A DNA stretch of 64,000 nt from Daejeonella rubra (GTDB taxonomy: Bacteria; Bacteroidota; Bacteroidia; Sphingobacteriales; Sphingobacteriaceae), in assembly GCF_900103545.1 (NCBI RefSeq), contig NZ_FNHH01000002.1, positions 186,001 to 250,000 on the forward strand, written 5' to 3'. The notes under the pieces were generated by a model. It saw only the letters and a program-made list of their open reading frames with translations. It was not told the origin of the DNA and searched no databases. The translations under genes and the position numbers were made by a program. Below are positions 61,681 through 64,000 of the stretch, piece by piece. How positions within the stretch are numbered: the first letter of the stretch is position 1; every line of letters begins with the position of its first letter.

Positions 61681-63006
61681 TCAGTGTCCTTTAGCATACG
61701 CCTCAATCCTTTTGATATCAGCACCCAAAGCTCTAAGACGTACGTCAATATCCTGATATCCGCGCTCTATTTGTTCGATATTATAGATTATAGAGGTTCC
61801 CTGTGCAGATAGAGCTGCAATAAGTAGGGATACACCCGCTCTGATGTCTGGGGAAGTCATTTCTATACCGCGAAGTTTTACTTTTTTATCAAGTCCAATT
61901 ACTGTAGCACGATGTGGATCACATAAAATGATCTGGGCACCCATATCTATTAATTTATCGACAAAGAACAGACGGCTTTCAAACATCTTCTGGTGTATAA
62001 GCACATTCCCTTTGGCTTGTGTTGCTATTACAAGCATGATACTCAATAGATCTGGTGTGAATCCAGGCCATGGAGCATCAGCAATGGTCATAATTGAACC
62101 ATCAATGAAAGTTTCTACTTCATAATGTTTTTGGGAAGGAATAAAGATATCATCTCCTCTTAATTCAAATTTTATGCCCAGCTTCCGAAATACCTCAGGG
62201 ATCATTCCAAGTTCTTCATATCGAACATTTTTAATGGTAATTTCAGACTCAGTCATAGCTGCCAGGCCAATGAATGATCCAATTTCAATCATGTCAGGTA
62301 ATAAACGATGTTCTGTTCCACCAAGTTTAGTTACACCTTCTATTTTTAGCAAGTTTGAACCAACCCCTGTTATTTTTGCTCCCATACGATTGAGCATTTT
62401 GCACAGTTGCTGAAGATAAGGCTCGCATGCGGCGTTATAAATTGTGGTTATTCCTTTAGCTAAAACTGCGGCCATGACAACATTTGCAGTTCCTGTTACA
62501 GAGGCCTCATCAAGTAAAATATAAGCACCTTTCAGATTGCTTGCGTCTACGTTAAAGAAATTTGTTTTTTTATCATAAATGAATTTAGCACCTAATTTTT
62601 CAAACCCCAAAAAGTGTGTATCTAGTCTTCTACGTCCTATTTTATCACCTCCCGGTTTTGGAATGGCAGCTTTTCCGAAGCGAGCCAATAATGGTCCAAC
62701 TATCATTATTGAACCTCTCAAGCTGCCTCCTTTGGCTCTGAATGATTCGGATTGGAAGAAATCGAGATTAATATTTGTAGCCTCAAATGTATAGGTATCT
62801 TTATTTAACCGTTCAACTTTTACACCAAGGTCACTAACCAGTTCAATCAGTTTATTTACATCCTTTATGTCTGGAATATTACTGATAGTGATTTTTTCTT
62901 CAGTCAGTAGTACAGCTGAAATTATTTGTAATGCTTCATTTTTTGCTCCTTGAGGTATTATTTCGCCCTTTAGGGGCTTACCACCAACAATTTCAAATGC
63001 GTTCAT
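61681..63006 (-). CDS. murA: MurA, UDP-GlcNAc enolpyruvyl transferase, Asp variant
   Basis: 441 residues. First committed step of peptidoglycan synthesis (PEP + UDP-GlcNAc). GAKNEALQ gives the catalytic Lys22-Asn23 pair. The active-site loop reads KPGGDKIGRRRLDTH, with Asp121 where E. coli has the fosfomycin-alkylated Cys115. Asp variants are active and fosfomycin-resistant in mycobacteria and chlamydiae (family knowledge). Length and other motifs are normal. Confidence 0.96.
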   Translation of the reverse strand: MNAFEIVGGKPLKGEIIPQGAKNEALQIISAVLLTEEKITISNIPDIKDVNKLIELVSDLGVKVERLNKDTYTFEATNINLDFFQSESFRAKGGSLRGSIMIVGPLLARFGKAAIPKPGGDKIGRRRLDTHFLGFEKLGAKFIYDKKTNFFNVDASNLKGAYILLDEASVTGTANVVMAAVLAKGITTIYNAACEPYLQQLCKMLNRMGAKITGVGSNLLKIEGVTKLGGTEHRLLPDMIEIGSFIGLAAMTESEITIKNVRYEELGMIPEVFRKLGIKFELRGDDIFIPSQKHYEVETFIDGSIMTIADAPWPGFTPDLLSIMLVIATQAKGNVLIHQKMFESRLFFVDKLIDMGAQIILCDPHRATVIGLDKKVKLRGIEMTSPDIRAGVSLLIAALSAQGTSIIYNIEQIERGYQDIDVRLRALGADIKRIEAYAKGH

Positions 63007-63213
63007 CTGTACTGCGAAATTTTAAATAAGAGATTAGTTAATTGGGGAAAGCACTAATTTACAAAAACTAGCTTTTGTTCCTTGAATAAAATGAAATAGT
63101 ATTTATTAAGAGATAGAAAAGCCCATTGCTTTCATTTTTTTAGAATTTTCGGCTGTGTTTTTTTTAAGGGGAGCAGAATCGAGGGACTTTTAATATTATT
63201 AATCGGAGTGAAG

Positions 63214-63888
63214 TCAGTAGCGTTTGCCACTTGGGTTATTAGTCCTCTGACGATTTGAGCCTGGATTATTCCGGTTAGTGTTTTGTCTTCCTTTATTTTG
63301 GTTTGAATTTCGTTGTCTGCTGGGTGAGACAGCTTGTCTAACTTCAACCCGCTGAAGATTTACATTTTCTTCAAGTTGTAATGCTCCATTTGACATTTCA
63401 CGCAGATCTTTGATTATAGTTTCATCTGCAACACTATCCTTATTCCAGGTTACATAAGCCATTTTCATGAAATTAGCAATTGATTGCACCATAGCTTGTT
63501 TTCTCTCTGGATCTTCGATTGCTTTAGCTCTGCTTATCATTAACTCAACTGTCTTGCCGTAATGTTTATATTTAATACGTTGTTGAGGGTAGGATAGAGG
63601 GGCAGGTTTAAATCTGATTGCATCCTCGGAAGGTTTTGGATATGGTGAATCTACATCGATCTTAAAGTCGGAGATGATATGTAGATGGTCCCATAATTTG
63701 TGTTTGAAATCAGCTACATCACGAAGATGAGGATTTAAAAACCCCATCAAATCTATGACAACCTGAGCATAACGATTCCTTTCATCTTTGGTAGGTAAAT
63801 CAACAATATATTTCACCATATTTTGAACATTACGTCCATATTCGGCTAATATTAATTTTTTCCTTGTAGTATTATAATCGAATGTCAT
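63214..63888 (-). CDS. DUF4290 family protein
   Basis: 224 residues. The N-terminal 175 residues (MTFDYNTTRKKLILAEYGRNVQNMVKYIV..., KLWDHLHIISDF, YGKTVELMISRAK) match DUF4290, a helical family confined to Bacteroidota and usually next to murA, as here. The C-terminal 45 residues are a low-complexity Gln/Asn/Arg-rich tail. Cytoplasmic; function unknown. Confidence 0.85.
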   Translation of the reverse strand: MTFDYNTTRKKLILAEYGRNVQNMVKYIVDLPTKDERNRYAQVVIDLMGFLNPHLRDVADFKHKLWDHLHIISDFKIDVDSPYPKPSEDAIRFKPAPLSYPQQRIKYKHYGKTVELMISRAKAIEDPERKQAMVQSIANFMKMAYVTWNKDSVADETIIKDLREMSNGALQLEENVNLQRVEVRQAVSPSRQRNSNQNKGRQNTNRNNPGSNRQRTNNPSGKRY

Positions 63889-64000
63889 TGTAATTGTATT
63901 ATTTCGCAGTACAAATATGCGGTTTAAATGCCTTAAATTGCGATTTTGATTTTATTTTATAATCCTCAATTTAGCAAATTTTAATAATAATTGCTTCTGT

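Overview
The window is from a Bacteroidota chromosome, probably in or near the Sphingobacteriales/Cytophagales. The grounds are a low G+C, AT-rich composition with little Shine-Dalgarno signal, many TAnnTTTG promoter -7 boxes, a gliding-motility/T9SS C-terminal domain protein, the hisGDCBHA order with a fused HAD-IGPD hisB, DUF4290 beside murA, DUF4199, BatA-domain and Hc1 histone genes. No phage, plasmid backbone or CRISPR array is visible.

Layout. 1-5.3 kb: a leftward histidine operon (hisG-D-C-B-H-A, hisA cut by the window edge). It is preceded by an 18-codon leader ORF with five His codons, so it is probably controlled by attenuation. 5.5-17.7 kb: rightward core genes: a BatA-like membrane protein coupled to a dihydroorotase homologue that lacks its metal ligands, two glycosyltransferases, a GH3-like enzyme, dxr, rseP and hscB. 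17.7-19.9 kb: a rearranged, repeat-rich spot. It holds a second divergent hscB 3' end, tRNA-Leu(CAA), a tandem array of tRNA 3'-end copies interrupted by a palindrome and each followed by a terminator, a dispersed hairpin repeat in three copies, and a PadR/permease-prefix pair. 19.9-26.7 kb: accessory genes: a membrane-spanning winged-helix regulator divergent from an Asp-box protein, a secreted paralogue pair, a HipBA module and a PepSY-like protein.

27-35 kb: a secreted/membrane catabolic cassette (two paralogous amidohydrolases around a DUF5009 acyltransferase-like protein, a GH109-like Tat protein, a serine hydrolase), then a trans-sulfuration enzyme. 36-43 kb: a T9SS cargo protein, a cation P-type ATPase and PEP synthase. 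43.7-50.4 kb: an Hc1 histone gene with a textbook promoter, several small genes, an AraC regulator, a GT-C mannosyltransferase-like protein and a metal-receptor protein.

50.5-56.5 kb: tRNA-Leu(UAG), tig, clpP, clpX, AMP nucleosidase and cystathionine beta-synthase. 56.5-61.3 kb: a leftward four-gene unit (FAD oxidoreductase, polyferredoxin, two glycosyltransferases). 61.7-63.9 kb: murA with Asp in place of the fosfomycin-target Cys, and DUF4290.

The most unusual parts are the tRNA-Leu 3'-end array with the adjoining duplicated hscB tail, and the his leader peptide. All functional calls come from reading motifs; no database search was run.
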